Below are positions 18,915 through 27,787 of a DNA stretch of 64,000 bases, piece by piece. The position numbers were made by a program, and so were the translations under genes. Each line of letters begins with the position of its first letter. Position 1 is the stretch's first letter. Source of the stretch: Paremcibacter congregatus. Lineage in GTDB: Bacteria; Pseudomonadota; Alphaproteobacteria; Sphingomonadales; Emcibacteraceae. The stretch lies in assembly GCF_006385135.1 (NCBI RefSeq), contig NZ_CP041025.1, forward strand, positions 4,050,001 through 4,114,000, in the 5' to 3' direction. The notes beneath the pieces were generated by a model. That model saw only the letters and a list, made by a program, of their open reading frames with translations. It had not been told where the DNA came from and did not search any database.

Positions 18915-19549
18915 GGCCGCTGCTGCAGCGTCAAATATTTTTCCGCCTGCGCAAGTTCGGCGCGGGTGTTAATATTGAAGAACGGGTCTCGCTCTTTGTC
19001 GTCCCAGACAACTTTTTTATAGGCGTGTCTTTCCACCCATTGCATCACCCGACGATTACCGGATTTGAGATATTCCGCCAGATCCCGCTGCAATGATACA
19101 GGAAACAACCCCATCACCGGATGCGGACGATGCGACGAAGAAGCGATGGCAATTAAAGTCTTCTGATCTTGTACCGCGGCTTCCAGCCGTGTCCTGTAAT
19201 CCAGCGGAAAGAAAGGACAGTCTGCAGAAAAGCTGACAACGTGGTCATAGCCTTTTTGTTCTGCCCACGTCAGGGCCGCCATTAATCCCGCCAGAGGGCC
19301 TTGATCCAAAGTTTGATCCGCGATAATGTCCAGTCCATAGTCTTCAACCCGGGCCGGATCACCATTGACGTTTAAAAGCAGTAGATCCACCTGAACCGCC
19401 GCCCGGTCAATAATATGACCCAGCAACGTGGTGGTCCCGAAAGGCGCCAGGAATTTATCGTGCCCGGACCCGCCCGGATCAGAAGATTGAAATCGTTGCG
19501 ACGCCCCGCCAGCGAGGATCACACCCAGCGTTTTTGACGTCTGCGTCAT
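18911..19549 (-). CDS. mobA: molybdenum cofactor guanylyltransferase MobA
   Basis: Attaches GMP to molybdopterin to form the guanine-dinucleotide cofactor of DMSO-reductase-family enzymes such as formate dehydrogenase. 212 residues. Nucleotide loop LGVILAGGASQRFQ (usual LAGGxSxRM, here with Phe), an insertion before the conserved lysine in DKFLAPFG, DQGPLAGLMAAL, and the Mg-binding FSADCPFFPLD. The insertion SSDPGGSGH after the loop is slightly longer than in E. coli MobA. Six bases downstream of the DUF1178 gene on the same strand, so probably one mRNA. Function pairs with fdhD. Confidence 0.94.
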   Translation of the reverse strand: MTQTSKTLGVILAGGASQRFQSSDPGGSGHDKFLAPFGTTTLLGHIIDRAAVQVDLLLLNVNGDPARVEDYGLDIIADQTLDQGPLAGLMAALTWAEQKGYDHVVSFSADCPFFPLDYRTRLEAAVQDQKTLIAIASSSHRPHPVMGLFPVSLQRDLAEYLKSGNRRVMQWVERHAYKKVVWDDKERDPFFNINTRAELAQAEKYLTLQQRP

Positions 19550-19555
19550 AAGAAA

Positions 19556-20056
19556 TCAGCTGTCCAGCTTGCCAAGCCCCGGTACCGGCAGAATATCAAC
19601 GCCTTCGCTGAGTAATTCCTCGGTATCTTCCAGGGTAGCTTCACCATAGATCCCGCGTTTTACCGCCGTACCTTCGTGAATGGCGCGGGCCTCCTCAGCA
19701 AAATTCTCGCCAACATATTCGCATTCCTGCTTCACATGGTTGCGATATTTCTTCATCGTCTCATGCATATGCTGTAGAGCGCGCTTGACATCTTCAGCAC
19801 TGGTTTCAATGGTTTCAGGCACGTTGGCGCTCGCCGCAACCATATGTTCGGCGGCGAAAATTTCCAGTTCATCAGAGGATGGTTTATCACCCTTGGAACT
19901 GATATTTGGGGACATCAGGGATTTGGACACCCGGCTGCTGCCGCAAAACGGGCATTCAATCTGCTCAGCCGATACCTGGTCTTGATAGGCATCACTGCTC
20001 CGAAACCATGCTTCAAATACATGATTTTCTTCACATTTAAGGTCAAAAACAATCAT
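19556..20056 (-). CDS. DUF1178 family protein
   Basis: 166-residue protein of a conserved, uncharacterised family. It begins MIVFDLKCEENHVFEAWFRS and carries a zinc-ribbon-like C-P-F-C (IECPFCGSSRV, near 35) with another Cys at residue 8; the second half, EEARAIHEGTAVKRGIYGEA, is the most conserved part of the family, ending in LPVPG. No function is known. The neighbourhood with the carbon-nitrogen hydrolase, grxC and comF is kept in many Alphaproteobacteria. ATG 20056 preferred over TTG 20062 because family members start with M-I-x-F-D/Y-L. Confidence 0.9.
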   Translation of the reverse strand: MIVFDLKCEENHVFEAWFRSSDAYQDQVSAEQIECPFCGSSRVSKSLMSPNISSKGDKPSSDELEIFAAEHMVAASANVPETIETSAEDVKRALQHMHETMKKYRNHVKQECEYVGENFAEEARAIHEGTAVKRGIYGEATLEDTEELLSEGVDILPVPGLGKLDS

Positions 20057-20123
20057 ACCCAACGTCCAATTCTAATACTAAAGCCACAAACTGAGGCTCT
20101 CCTTAACACGTCTTCCGCCAAGT

Positions 20124-20963
20124 TTAAAGCCTCACCTTGAATTCGCGGTCATGGGCCAGTGAGGGAATGCGTTCCCGGGCCTGATCACATAACGCAAGAT
20201 CAATTTCAGCCACCGTGACGCCAACATCCGTCCCTCCATCATCTAGTATATTGCCCCAGGGGTCAACAATTAGTGAATGGCCATAAGTTTCCCGTCGAAC
20301 GCCCTTGGCGTTTTCATGAGTCCCGGTTTGCGCCGGCGCAAAGACAAAAACACCATTCTCAATCGCCCGTGCCCTGAGCAATATATGCCAATGGGCTTCT
20401 CCGGTCACCCGGGTGAAGGCCGCCGGAACCGTCAACATCTGCGCCCCGGCCTGGGCCAGGGTGCGATAAAGCCCCGGAAAGCGTACATCATAACAAATGC
20501 TATGGCCAAGCTTTCCCCAGGGAGTTTCACTGATCACCGCCCAGGCGCCCGCTTCATAAGACCGGGATTCGCGATAGCTCTCGCCATTCGGCAAATCCAC
20601 ATCAAACATGTGAATTTTATCATAGCGGTTCACTATCAATCCCGTGGGGTCAATCATATAGCACCGGTTGGCGATTTTATCCCCAACCCGCACGGCCATC
20701 GAACCGATCATCAACCAGATACCCAGATCCCGCGCCAGCCTCTGAAACTGTTTCAGGCTCGGATCAGAGGCTTCGGTGAAAATCTGCTCCATCAGCGCCG
20801 TACGATCCAGTCCTATAAGAGTCGTCATTTCCGGCGTCATCACCAGATCCGCCCCCCGGGCGACCGCCTCGCGGATCAAGTTGTCCGCCACGACCATATT
20901 ATCCGCCCTCTGGTTACCGGACGACATTTGTACGAGGCCAATTTTAAATGTTGTCTGATCCAC
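20124..20963 (-). CDS. carbon-nitrogen hydrolase, Nit1/Nit2 type
   Basis: Amidase of the nitrilase superfamily, 279 residues. The catalytic triad is complete: Glu in VMTPEMTTL (near 43), Lys in YDKIHMFDVDLPNG (near 112) and Cys in GHSICYDVRFPGLYR (near 150). The IHMFDVDLPNGESYRES stretch and the following E-x-x-S pattern match Nit1/omega-amidase-like proteins, which clear deaminated glutathione or alpha-ketoglutaramate. The substrate cannot be decided from sequence alone. Neighbouring glutaredoxin would suit a glutathione-repair role, which is inference. 23 bases downstream of grxC, same strand. Confidence 0.92.
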   Translation of the reverse strand: MDQTTFKIGLVQMSSGNQRADNMVVADNLIREAVARGADLVMTPEMTTLIGLDRTALMEQIFTEASDPSLKQFQRLARDLGIWLMIGSMAVRVGDKIANRCYMIDPTGLIVNRYDKIHMFDVDLPNGESYRESRSYEAGAWAVISETPWGKLGHSICYDVRFPGLYRTLAQAGAQMLTVPAAFTRVTGEAHWHILLRARAIENGVFVFAPAQTGTHENAKGVRRETYGHSLIVDPWGNILDDGGTDVGVTVAEIDLALCDQARERIPSLAHDREFKVRL

Positions 20964-20986
20964 AGATCACCTTGTTATCTAGAGAA

Positions 20987-21241
20987 TTAAGCCAGCATGG
21001 CGTCAAGTTTCCCGGCCCGTTCAAGCGCATAGAGTTCATCACACCCCCCCACATGTGTATCACCGATAAAAATCTGTGGCACGGTATGGCCGCCGGACGC
21101 CCGATCAATCATCACCGGACGCTGGTCCGGGTTTCGGCCAATATCAATTTCGTCAAAGGCCTGTCCCTTTTCGGTCAACAACAGTTTCGCATCCACACAA
21201 TAAGGGCACATCATCTTGGTATAAATTGTTACTTTAGACAT
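20987..21241 (-). CDS. grxC: glutaredoxin 3
   Basis: Small glutathione-dependent thiol-disulfide oxidoreductase, 84 residues. Active site MCPYCVDAK is a dithiol CPYC; the cis-proline is in HTVPQIFIGD and the glutathione-binding GGCDELYAL follows. All are standard for GrxC. The start is one of two adjacent ATGs (21244/21241); the second is chosen since it keeps better spacing from GTAGAG and begins MSKVTIYTK as in relatives. Likely co-transcribed with comF upstream and the hydrolase downstream. Confidence 0.96.
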   Translation of the reverse strand: MSKVTIYTKMMCPYCVDAKLLLTEKGQAFDEIDIGRNPDQRPVMIDRASGGHTVPQIFIGDTHVGGCDELYALERAGKLDAMLA

Positions 21242-21349
21242 CATCTCTACTTTTATCTTGGTCCGGCGCTCTCTCCGGATCGGGTTACTCACTTGCGTCT
21301 AATATGTGGTTTTCCGTCGGCGATTTCAATAGCTGTATCCCCGGCGCCC

Positions 21350-22165
21350 TCAAATCTGCCGGGGTCTGCAAACCCGGGCGATGGTCAGAACCTCGACCCG
21401 CGCTGCCCCATGACGTTTGAGAATACGGGCACATGCCTTTACCGTCGCCCCGGTGGTATAAACATCATCAACCAGAATAACGACCTGACCCCGCACCCGG
21501 TCGGCAGTCCCGTCTGACACGACAAAGGCGCCGGCGACATTACGTAAACGATGGGCGCTATTTCCATGCTGGGGCGGGGTATGTTTGATACGGCGTAATC
21601 CCTCCGGCAGATACAGAAAGCCGCGGTTTCGGGCAAAAATCTGTCCCATGATCGCTGCCTGATTATAGCGCCGCCGGCGCAGACGCTTCCGATGCAATGG
21701 TACCGGGAGAACCACAGTATTATCAGGGAAAGTCTCCCCCGGGCATGGTCCGGGACCATAGGCCTGCCCAAGCAGATCAGCCAGAAACGGGCCATATTCC
21801 AATCGGTCCCCATGTTTGAAAGCAAGTATCATCCCCCGTGAGGCCTCATCATAACGCAACGCCATACGCGCCCGGTCAAACGCTGGCGGGTTGGCTTGAC
21901 AGGCGGCACAATAGTGTTCCTCGACAAGATGTAAAACACCCCCTTCAAACGGATAGCCGCAACAGGCGCAAGCCGGTCCCTGAAGAAAATCGAGCGCACC
22001 CCAACAGTCGCCGCACAACCGGCCGGCATCCTGTACACCAACACCACAGGCCAGGCACCGCGGAGGAAGCAACTGATTGAGAACCCCTGTCCAGACATGC
22101 CGGGCCCGCACTGACACATGCCGGCCTAATCCGTTTCTTGCCATTCTTTTTAGAAATCCGCCCAT
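21350..22165 (-). CDS. ComF family phosphoribosyltransferase-like protein
   Basis: 271 residues. N-terminal cysteine pairs (PRCLACG, RLCGDCWG, CACCGYPFE, YCAACQ) form the zinc-binding region of ComF, and the PRPP-binding loop is VILVDDVYTTGATVKACA near the C-terminus. LPVPLHRKRLRRRRYNQA is a further family signature. In naturally competent bacteria ComF assists DNA uptake; in most alphaproteobacteria it is kept without proof of competence. The start is uncertain: ATG 22165 has GGTGGGG upstream, while ATG 22198 would leave only 9 bases to the divergent methyltransferase. Confidence 0.9.
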   Translation of the reverse strand: MGGFLKRMARNGLGRHVSVRARHVWTGVLNQLLPPRCLACGVGVQDAGRLCGDCWGALDFLQGPACACCGYPFEGGVLHLVEEHYCAACQANPPAFDRARMALRYDEASRGMILAFKHGDRLEYGPFLADLLGQAYGPGPCPGETFPDNTVVLPVPLHRKRLRRRRYNQAAIMGQIFARNRGFLYLPEGLRRIKHTPPQHGNSAHRLRNVAGAFVVSDGTADRVRGQVVILVDDVYTTGATVKACARILKRHGAARVEVLTIARVCRPRQI

Positions 22166-22207
22166 TTGGGTCTTTTCCCCACCCTGCAAAAATGCCATAT
22201 AGGCAGT

Positions 22208-23092
22208 ATGACAAACAAACCTGCCGCTGACAATCAGATCAAGATCTTCGACCGGGCCCAACTACGCCATAACCGTGATCAGGCCGTGAAGACTTATGAT
22301 GCCCACAACTTCCTTATTCAGGAAGTTGCCGATCGCTTGTATGATAAATATCTCGACATTAATCGGAACTTCAATCGCATTGTCGACCTTGGCTGTCACG
22401 GCGGCGAGATGGCCGGGCGGATCGCCGATAAAAATGTGGTTCAGCAGGATCTGTCTCTGGGGATGGTGCAGCAGGCGAGGGGACTTCGGGTGCAAGCCGA
22501 CGAAGAGGCGCTGCCGTATCAACCCGGTTCCCTTGATCTGGTTCTCAGCAATCTCAGTCTGCATTGGATTAATGACCTGCCCGGCTGCCTTTATCAGATC
22601 AAGCACAGCCTAAAACCCGACGGCTTGTTTCTCGGGTCATTGTTCGGCGGCGAGACCCTGACGGAATTGCGCCAGTGTCTGACAAAAGCCGAAGTCAACC
22701 TGCGCGGCGGCCTGAGCCCGCGTGTTTCACCCTTTATGACGGTACAGGACGCCGGAGGCCTGCTACAGCGGGCCGGCTTCTCTCTGCCGGTGGTCGACAC
22801 GGATCGCATCACGGTGACCTATGAAAACGCCTTCAAGCTGATGCAGGAACTCAAAGCCATGGGAGAGGCGAATATCCTGATCAAACGCTTTCAAGGCCTG
22901 AGTTCTCGCGCCGTTATGATGGAAGCCGCCCGACTTTATCAGGAAAAATTTGTCGATGACCGTGGCCGCATTGTCGTGACTTTTGATATTATTTATCTGA
23001 TGGGCTGGTCCCCCCACGAAAGCCAGCAAAAACCCCTGAAACCCGGCCAAGGCAAGGTCAATCTCGCGGATATGTTTGGGGAAAAGAGCTAG
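22208..23092 (+). CDS. class I SAM methyltransferase, NDUFAF5-like
   Basis: 294 residues. Begins with IKIFDRAQLRHNRDQAVKTY, followed by FNRIVDLGCHGGEMAGRIAD (SAM motif I) and LDLVLSNLSLHWINDLPGCL (motif post II). The length and the FDRxxxRxxR start match the alphaproteobacterial relatives of mitochondrial NDUFAF5, a complex I assembly factor. The bacterial role is unproven; a BioC-like function (malonyl-ACP methylation) is the alternative because both families share the DLGxGxG and LSNxxLxW patterns. ATG 22208 chosen; the upstream ATG at 22166 would run into comF. Divergent from comF. Confidence 0.85.
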   Translation: MTNKPAADNQIKIFDRAQLRHNRDQAVKTYDAHNFLIQEVADRLYDKYLDINRNFNRIVDLGCHGGEMAGRIADKNVVQQDLSLGMVQQARGLRVQADEEALPYQPGSLDLVLSNLSLHWINDLPGCLYQIKHSLKPDGLFLGSLFGGETLTELRQCLTKAEVNLRGGLSPRVSPFMTVQDAGGLLQRAGFSLPVVDTDRITVTYENAFKLMQELKAMGEANILIKRFQGLSSRAVMMEAARLYQEKFVDDRGRIVVTFDIIYLMGWSPHESQQKPLKPGQGKVNLADMFGEKS

Positions 23093-23108
23093 AGCATTCC
23101 CAATGCTC
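23092..23108. other. 7-bp hairpin directly at the end of the methyltransferase gene
   Basis: GAGCATT (23092-23098), loop CCC, AATGCTC (23102-23108), starting at the last base of the stop codon. No T run follows, so at most a weak terminator. The remaining gap to 23379 is AT-rich and should hold the porin promoter; I see no convincing promoter or Pho-box-like site in it. Confidence 0.35.
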
Positions 23109-23379
23109 ATCCTCATATTAACAGCCCCTATTTTAAAAACACTGGTCATGTTCCATAACAGGCCCGTGAGTTTTTCAATCTTTATCTGTTGGTAAAATCG
23201 TTGAGAGGATCATCTTATGCCTCCTCTCTCTCCACACGTTCTCCGAATATTTTATATAAGAATTCCCCCTAATACTTCGTCCATATTTACGAAACATTAA
23301 ATAAATTATCGGATATTAGCGAATCATGAATTAATAACTAAGCATCTGCTATAAAACAAAATATCCAAGGAGAGTAACG

Positions 23380-24693
23380 TTGACACGATTTGCGAAACTA
23401 ATATGTCCAGCCCTTTTATTCACCACATGTCTTACACCCCCCGCCTTTTCTCAGACGCGGGATGAGCTCACGTCAGAAGTCAACAGTCTGAAAAACCGTG
23501 TTGAAGCTCTCGAAAAGCTGATCGAAAAATTGACCACAGCAGGCGCACCAGCCCCTGCAATGTCGAAACCGGACTTGCCGGACAAAACCGTGACTTTTTC
23601 CTCCTCAGATCCCGCACCGACCTTAAAATCTGCAGATGGTAAATCCGAATTTAATGTTCGCGGACGTGTTTTTGTGGATTGGAGCGCCGGAAGTGATGAC
23701 CAGGGTACTTTTGACATATCCGGCACCAAATTAAGAGCCGCCTGGTTTGGTGTTGAAGGTAAGGCCACCGACAACATCAAATATAAATTTGAGGCTGATT
23801 TTGGCGGTAACAATGTCAGCGTGAAGGATGCCTACTTACAATTCAAGGTGCAAAACTGGGCCTATACGATCGGCCAAAGCAAAATGCCAAACTCACTGGA
23901 ATGGAACACCGCCATCAGCCAGACCAGTCTGATGGAACGTGGGGCTTTTAAAAGCGCGTTTGGGTTTGGTCGCGGCATGGGAATCAAGGCAGGTACTGGC
24001 GGAGACACCTGGGGCTTTACCGCCGGAATATTCCAGGGCACCAATACCTTTTCCAGCAACACCGAAGAAGGCTGGACCGCAGCAGCACGAGTCAATTATG
24101 GCGGCAAACTTGATAACACCACCTGGCTTGTCGGGATGTCTGGCCGGCTGCGTGACATGAATGACCGCACCCTGAGTTATAAGGCCAAGGCTGTCACCAA
24201 CCTGACCAGCAACCTGGTCAGTACCGGGGGTACAAATAAGGATAAGCTGATTGCCGCAGAAGCCGCTTTCTCTCATGGCGCCTTTTTCGGCGCTGCAGAA
24301 TATGCCTTTCTCAGTGCCACTGATGCCGGCACTCTGGGCCGCAATGCTAATTTCTCAGGAGGGTATATCGAATTTGGCTATATCCTGACGGGCGAAAACC
24401 GTCCTCTGGACATTAAAAAAGGGGCCTGGGGGCGTCCCAAAGTAGCCAATCCATTTGACCGGAAAGGTGGCCTTGGCATGTGGCAAATCACCGCACGTTA
24501 TGACACGCTGGATCTTACCAATAATGGCGCCTTCGGCGGCCAGCAGACAAGTTACATTGTAAATCTAAGCTGGTATATGACCCGTTATGTCCGCGCCTTG
24601 CTGGATTATGGCCACACGGAAGTTTCCGATCTGGCTCTCGGGGCTGAAAACGCCTCCGATGTAGTCGGCCTGAGGTTGAACGTCGACTGGTAA
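23380..24693 (+). CDS. outer-membrane porin, OprP/OprO-like
   Basis: 437 residues. Signal peptide (about 1-25, ending PPAFSQ), then a coiled-coil stretch (LTSEVNSLKNRVEALEKLIE) that is usual for trimer-forming porins of this family, then a beta barrel of alternating hydrophobic strands ending in the C-terminal aromatic residue (RLNVDW), the signal for outer-membrane insertion. The barrel pattern (VRGRVFVDWSAG, KFEADFGGNNVSVKDAYLQF, GQSKMPNSLEW) fits phosphate-selective porin O/P. Substrate is not evident. Start is TTG at 23380, set by a strong AAGGAG 8 bases before it. Followed by two overlapping hairpins and then a sensor protein and chemoreceptor on the same strand. Confidence 0.92.
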   Translation: MTRFAKLICPALLFTTCLTPPAFSQTRDELTSEVNSLKNRVEALEKLIEKLTTAGAPAPAMSKPDLPDKTVTFSSSDPAPTLKSADGKSEFNVRGRVFVDWSAGSDDQGTFDISGTKLRAAWFGVEGKATDNIKYKFEADFGGNNVSVKDAYLQFKVQNWAYTIGQSKMPNSLEWNTAISQTSLMERGAFKSAFGFGRGMGIKAGTGGDTWGFTAGIFQGTNTFSSNTEEGWTAAARVNYGGKLDNTTWLVGMSGRLRDMNDRTLSYKAKAVTNLTSNLVSTGGTNKDKLIAAEAAFSHGAFFGAAEYAFLSATDAGTLGRNANFSGGYIEFGYILTGENRPLDIKKGAWGRPKVANPFDRKGGLGMWQITARYDTLDLTNNGAFGGQQTSYIVNLSWYMTRYVRALLDYGHTEVSDLALGAENASDVVGLRLNVDW

Positions 24694-24742
24694 CCCCGGG
24701 TATCCAATGTTTCCGGGGATAGTGAACCAAATCACTATCCCC
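24694..24742 (+). promoter_or_regulatory. two overlapping, mutually exclusive hairpins after the porin gene
   Basis: Hairpin 1 pairs CCCCGG (24694-24699) with CCGGGG (24713-24718). Hairpin 2 pairs GGGGATAGTG (24715-24724) with CACTATCCCC (24733-24742), a perfect 10-bp stem with an 8-base loop. They share the GGGG at 24715-24718, so only one can form. No T tract follows. Such a structure may protect the porin mRNA 3' end or partly block read-through into the downstream gene. Confidence 0.6.
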
Positions 24743-24784
24743 AAAATCAAGATGTTTCATATCACCATGCAAAAAGGTCCTAAA

Positions 24785-25363
24785 ATGAAAATCATAGATA
24801 CTCTGAAAATTACATTCTTCACACTCATCCTCACCCTCATCGGTTTTTCTGCCTACGCCCAGGAAGATGTTGCCAAAGCCCATATCAAAAACAATGTCGC
24901 AAAATGGATCGGAAATGCGACACTCATTACCGGTATAAACGCCCAGAACATACGAAATACAGCACTGAACCAAAACGAAATAGATGCCCAGGACAAAGTC
25001 TGGCGCGCTGAAGTGAAAAATGGCGGCGGTTCAATGACAGCCGCCGTTCTATCCAACGATGTTTCTACTTTTCTCAAAAACATCCGGGATGAGTCCGGAG
25101 GACTTTATACGGAAATATTCGCGATGGATAACAAAGGTCTCAATGTCGGTCAAAGTGATCTAACGTCTGATTTCTGGCAAGGGGACGAGGCCAAGTGGCA
25201 AAAAACATTCAAAGTCGGCCCCGGCGCCATTTATGTCAGTGAGGTAGAGTTTGATGAATCCTCTCAAAGCTATCAAATCCAGGTCAGCGTCACCATCTCC
25301 GATCCCGCCACAGGGGCTGCCATTGGTGCCCTTACCATAGGAATGAATGCCGAAATGCTCTGA
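24785..25363 (+). CDS. secreted single-domain sensor-like protein (PDC/Cache type)
   Basis: 192 residues: signal peptide (about 1-24, SAYA|QED) and a single alpha/beta domain. The central part (LYTEIFAMDNKGLNVGQSDL, TSDFWQGDEAKWQKTF) and the final beta sheet (YQIQVSVTISDPATGAAIGA, then LTIGMNAEML) look like the extracellular PDC/Cache sensor domains of chemoreceptors, but here with no membrane anchor or signalling part. It lies 36 bases before a chemoreceptor gene, so it may be a detachable ligand-binding partner. Ligand unknown. ATG 24785 has AAGG 9 bases upstream and gives a clean signal peptide; an earlier ATG (24707) would not. I am confident of secretion, less so of the fold. Confidence 0.78.
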   Translation: MKIIDTLKITFFTLILTLIGFSAYAQEDVAKAHIKNNVAKWIGNATLITGINAQNIRNTALNQNEIDAQDKVWRAEVKNGGGSMTAAVLSNDVSTFLKNIRDESGGLYTEIFAMDNKGLNVGQSDLTSDFWQGDEAKWQKTFKVGPGAIYVSEVEFDESSQSYQIQVSVTISDPATGAAIGALTIGMNAEML

Positions 25364-25399
25364 ACAGAAAACTCATAGCTTTTTTTAAGGAGCACCATA

Positions 25400-27169
25400 A
25401 TGGAAGTTTCAAACGTCAAAAGCAGAGTTCACATACTCGGCGCACGTCTTACAGCGATGCCTGTCGGGCGCAAGATATTATGCATTGTAATTGTTGGCAT
25501 CATCACCATTTGCGGGTTCTTTTCGACTTATCAGTCCCATATTATGAATTCGGAGCTCACCCAACTTTCCAAGTCCGGATCCACCATTATCACACAGCTT
25601 ATTGCCTCCCAACTGCCTTTGGCCATTCGTTTTAATAAACCCGAAAACATACAGAATGTATATTTACCTCTGACCCGAACTGAACATTCCACATTGGCAT
25701 CTTTCATCGCTGTTAATGCGAAGGGCGATATCATTGATGAATATCACTCCGCGGTCCTGAAGGACTTCCCTCTCTCCAGCCTGGTAACCGGCGACCTTCT
25801 CGCAATGGAAAAAGGCCGAACCACCCTCATCCGGTCACAGGATTATTCCGTTATCGCCGCCCCGGTGTTCGATAACAAGGGCGCCAAAACCGGTACAATA
25901 GCCATAGCCTGGAGCAATCACCGTATCAATGCTGCCCTCAAAGCGGCACAAACCTCTCAATTAATTTATAGCAGCATCGCTATCATTCTAATGGCTGGTA
26001 TTTTGCTGGTCCTGATCCGCAAGGTTCTGAGCACCCCCCTAATCAAACTGACCTCTTGCATGGGTGAACTTGCCAGCGGCAACAATGATGTCCACATCAA
26101 AGGCCTGCAACGCAAGGATGACATTGGTGATATGACCAGAGCCGTTCAGGTTTTCAAGGACAATGCTGTCCGCATGGTGCGCATGCAGGAAGAAACCCTG
26201 CAGCGTCAGGCAGAGGAAGAAGAACAGGCCCGCCAGACGGCACGCAAGGAACGCGACCTCGCCGAAGAAACCGTCCGTCATGAAACCGCCGCAAAAGAGC
26301 ATGCCGCCCGTGAACGGGATCAGATGCTGCGCACTCTGGCCGACAGCTTTGAATCCCGGGTGATGACCGTACTGAAAAGCGTAACGACTTCCGTCTCTGA
26401 AATGAATAAAACAGCCAACGACCTCACCAAAGCCTCCACCGAAACGTCATCGGAAGCAGGACTGGCGGCCAATGCCTCTCGTCAAGCGGGGCAGAATGTG
26501 CAAACAGTCGCCGGGGCTGCGGAAGAAATGGCCGCATCCATAGCAGAAGTCAGCCGACAGGTTAGTCAAGCAGCTGATATTTCGCGGAACGCGGTTGATG
26601 AAGCACAACAGGCCGGTCTGCAAGTACAGGAATTGTCTGCCGCCACCATTAAGATTGATGAGGTGATAACCCTCATAACCGCCATTGCGGAACAAACAAA
26701 CCTTCTGGCTCTAAACGCCACCATAGAAGCCGCCCGCGCCGGAGATGCCGGACGGGGATTTGCCGTCGTGGCAAATGAGGTTAAAACCCTCGCCAATCAA
26801 ACAGCTCAAGCCACGCATGATATCGCGGCACAGGTTTCCAATGTACAAACCGCCACCAGATCCGCTGTGAGTTCGGTAAATAATATTGCCACGACGATCA
26901 ATGACATCAACTCTATTTCCACATCCATTGCCAATGCGGTTCAGGAACAAACGGCTGCAACCCGAGAAATCAGCCAAAACTCTCTCGCTGCGGCTACCGG
27001 TACACAAGAGGTTGATCAGAGTGTAACAAACGTGAGCAATGTAGCCGACCAAACAAACCAGATCGCAGAAAAACTATTGGTCGCGTCTGATGAACTGGCC
27101 CAACAAGCCAATGGACTTGGCGCCGAGGTAGGCGACTTTTTAAAGGAGATCAGAGGTAATCAAAACTAG
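25400..27169 (+). CDS. methyl-accepting chemotaxis protein
   Basis: Membrane chemoreceptor, 589 residues, that would control CheA-CheW and flagellar rotation. Transmembrane segments at about 26-45 and 190-212 flank a periplasmic domain of roughly 145 residues; then HAMP (about 213-268), an Arg/Glu-rich coiled coil ([18 protein letters not shown]), and the cytoplasmic signalling domain (about 340-585) with the hairpin tip [20 protein letters not shown] and [15 protein letters not shown]. No C-terminal CheR-binding pentapeptide is seen. AAGGAG 8 bases before ATG 25400. Same strand as the porin and the secreted sensor-like gene; likely one sensory module. Confidence 0.96.
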   Translation: MEVSNVKSRVHILGARLTAMPVGRKILCIVIVGIITICGFFSTYQSHIMNSELTQLSKSGSTIITQLIASQLPLAIRFNKPENIQNVYLPLTRTEHSTLASFIAVNAKGDIIDEYHSAVLKDFPLSSLVTGDLLAMEKGRTTLIRSQDYSVIAAPVFDNKGAKTGTIAIAWSNHRINAALKAAQTSQLIYSSIAIILMAGILLVLIRKVLSTPLIKLTSCMGELASGNNDVHIKGLQRKDDIGDMTRAVQVFKDNAVRMVRMQEETLQRQAEEEEQARQTARKERDLAEETVRHETAAKEHAARERDQMLRTLADSFESRVMTVLKSVTTSVSEMNKTANDLTKASTETSSEAGLAANASRQAGQNVQTVAGAAEEMAASIAEVSRQVSQAADISRNAVDEAQQAGLQVQELSAATIKIDEVITLITAIAEQTNLLALNATIEAARAGDAGRGFAVVANEVKTLANQTAQATHDIAAQVSNVQTATRSAVSSVNNIATTINDINSISTSIANAVQEQTAATREISQNSLAAATGTQEVDQSVTNVSNVADQTNQIAEKLLVASDELAQQANGLGAEVGDFLKEIRGNQN

Positions 27170-27276
27170 ATACAGTTGGGATATTTCAACCTTCGACATC
27201 TTTCATTTGATATCTCTATTTCCGGTCCGCCCCAAGCCAGAAGAGGGACATTCTATAATCTTTGCAGAGGGGGACT

Positions 27277-27777
27277 TTATACGATCGGACAGACAACTTT
27301 ACTGCGCCGTTCCATAAAGGCCACATCGCGCCAGACGCCGTTGAGCTGACCAATTTTCTCAAAAATTCCCACCACCCGGAAACCCAATTTTTCATGCAGG
27401 TGAATACTAATCTTATTTTCCGGGAAAATTTTCGCCTGCAAGGTCCAGAGTCCGGCCTGCTCCGAAGCAGTGATCAATTGCGACAGCAACAGCTGCCCCG
27501 CCCCCTGACCCCTGGTTTTTTCATCAATATACAAACTGGTTTCCGCCACCCCTCGATACGCATGCATTTGGCTAAAAGGCGACAACACACCATAGCCCAC
27601 CACATGATCCGCCCCTTCTTCCAGCACCAGACGACAATCTTGTCGATAGGACGCGTCCCAATCCGGCCAGTTTTTCACTGCCGTGGCATAGGTCGCATTA
27701 CCGGTGTCGATGCCCTGCTGGAATATCCGGCAGATATCCTCAAAATCATCCCGTTTGAATGTGCGGACAGTCAGCAT
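27277..27777 (-). CDS. GNAT N-acetyltransferase, phosphinothricin-acetyltransferase-like
   Basis: 166 residues. Begins MLTVRTFKRDDFEDICRIFQ; the early segment IDTGNATYAT and the acetyl-CoA loop SLYIDEKTRGQGAGQLLLSQ match the PAT/MnaT subgroup, which acetylates phosphinothricin, methionine sulfoximine or related compounds. The late LHEKLGFRVVGIFEKIG is also typical. Physiological substrate unknown. Sits 10 bases downstream of the Nudix gene on the same strand, at the end of the argJ-led cluster, and converges on the chemoreceptor gene. Confidence 0.9.
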   Translation of the reverse strand: MLTVRTFKRDDFEDICRIFQQGIDTGNATYATAVKNWPDWDASYRQDCRLVLEEGADHVVGYGVLSPFSQMHAYRGVAETSLYIDEKTRGQGAGQLLLSQLITASEQAGLWTLQAKIFPENKISIHLHEKLGFRVVGIFEKIGQLNGVWRDVAFMERRSKVVCPIV

Positions 27778-27787
27778 GGCATTCCCC

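Noticed and set aside
24721-24770. Possible riboswitch upstream of the sensor gene
   Set aside because: Only two competing stems are visible; no known aptamer signature was recognised.
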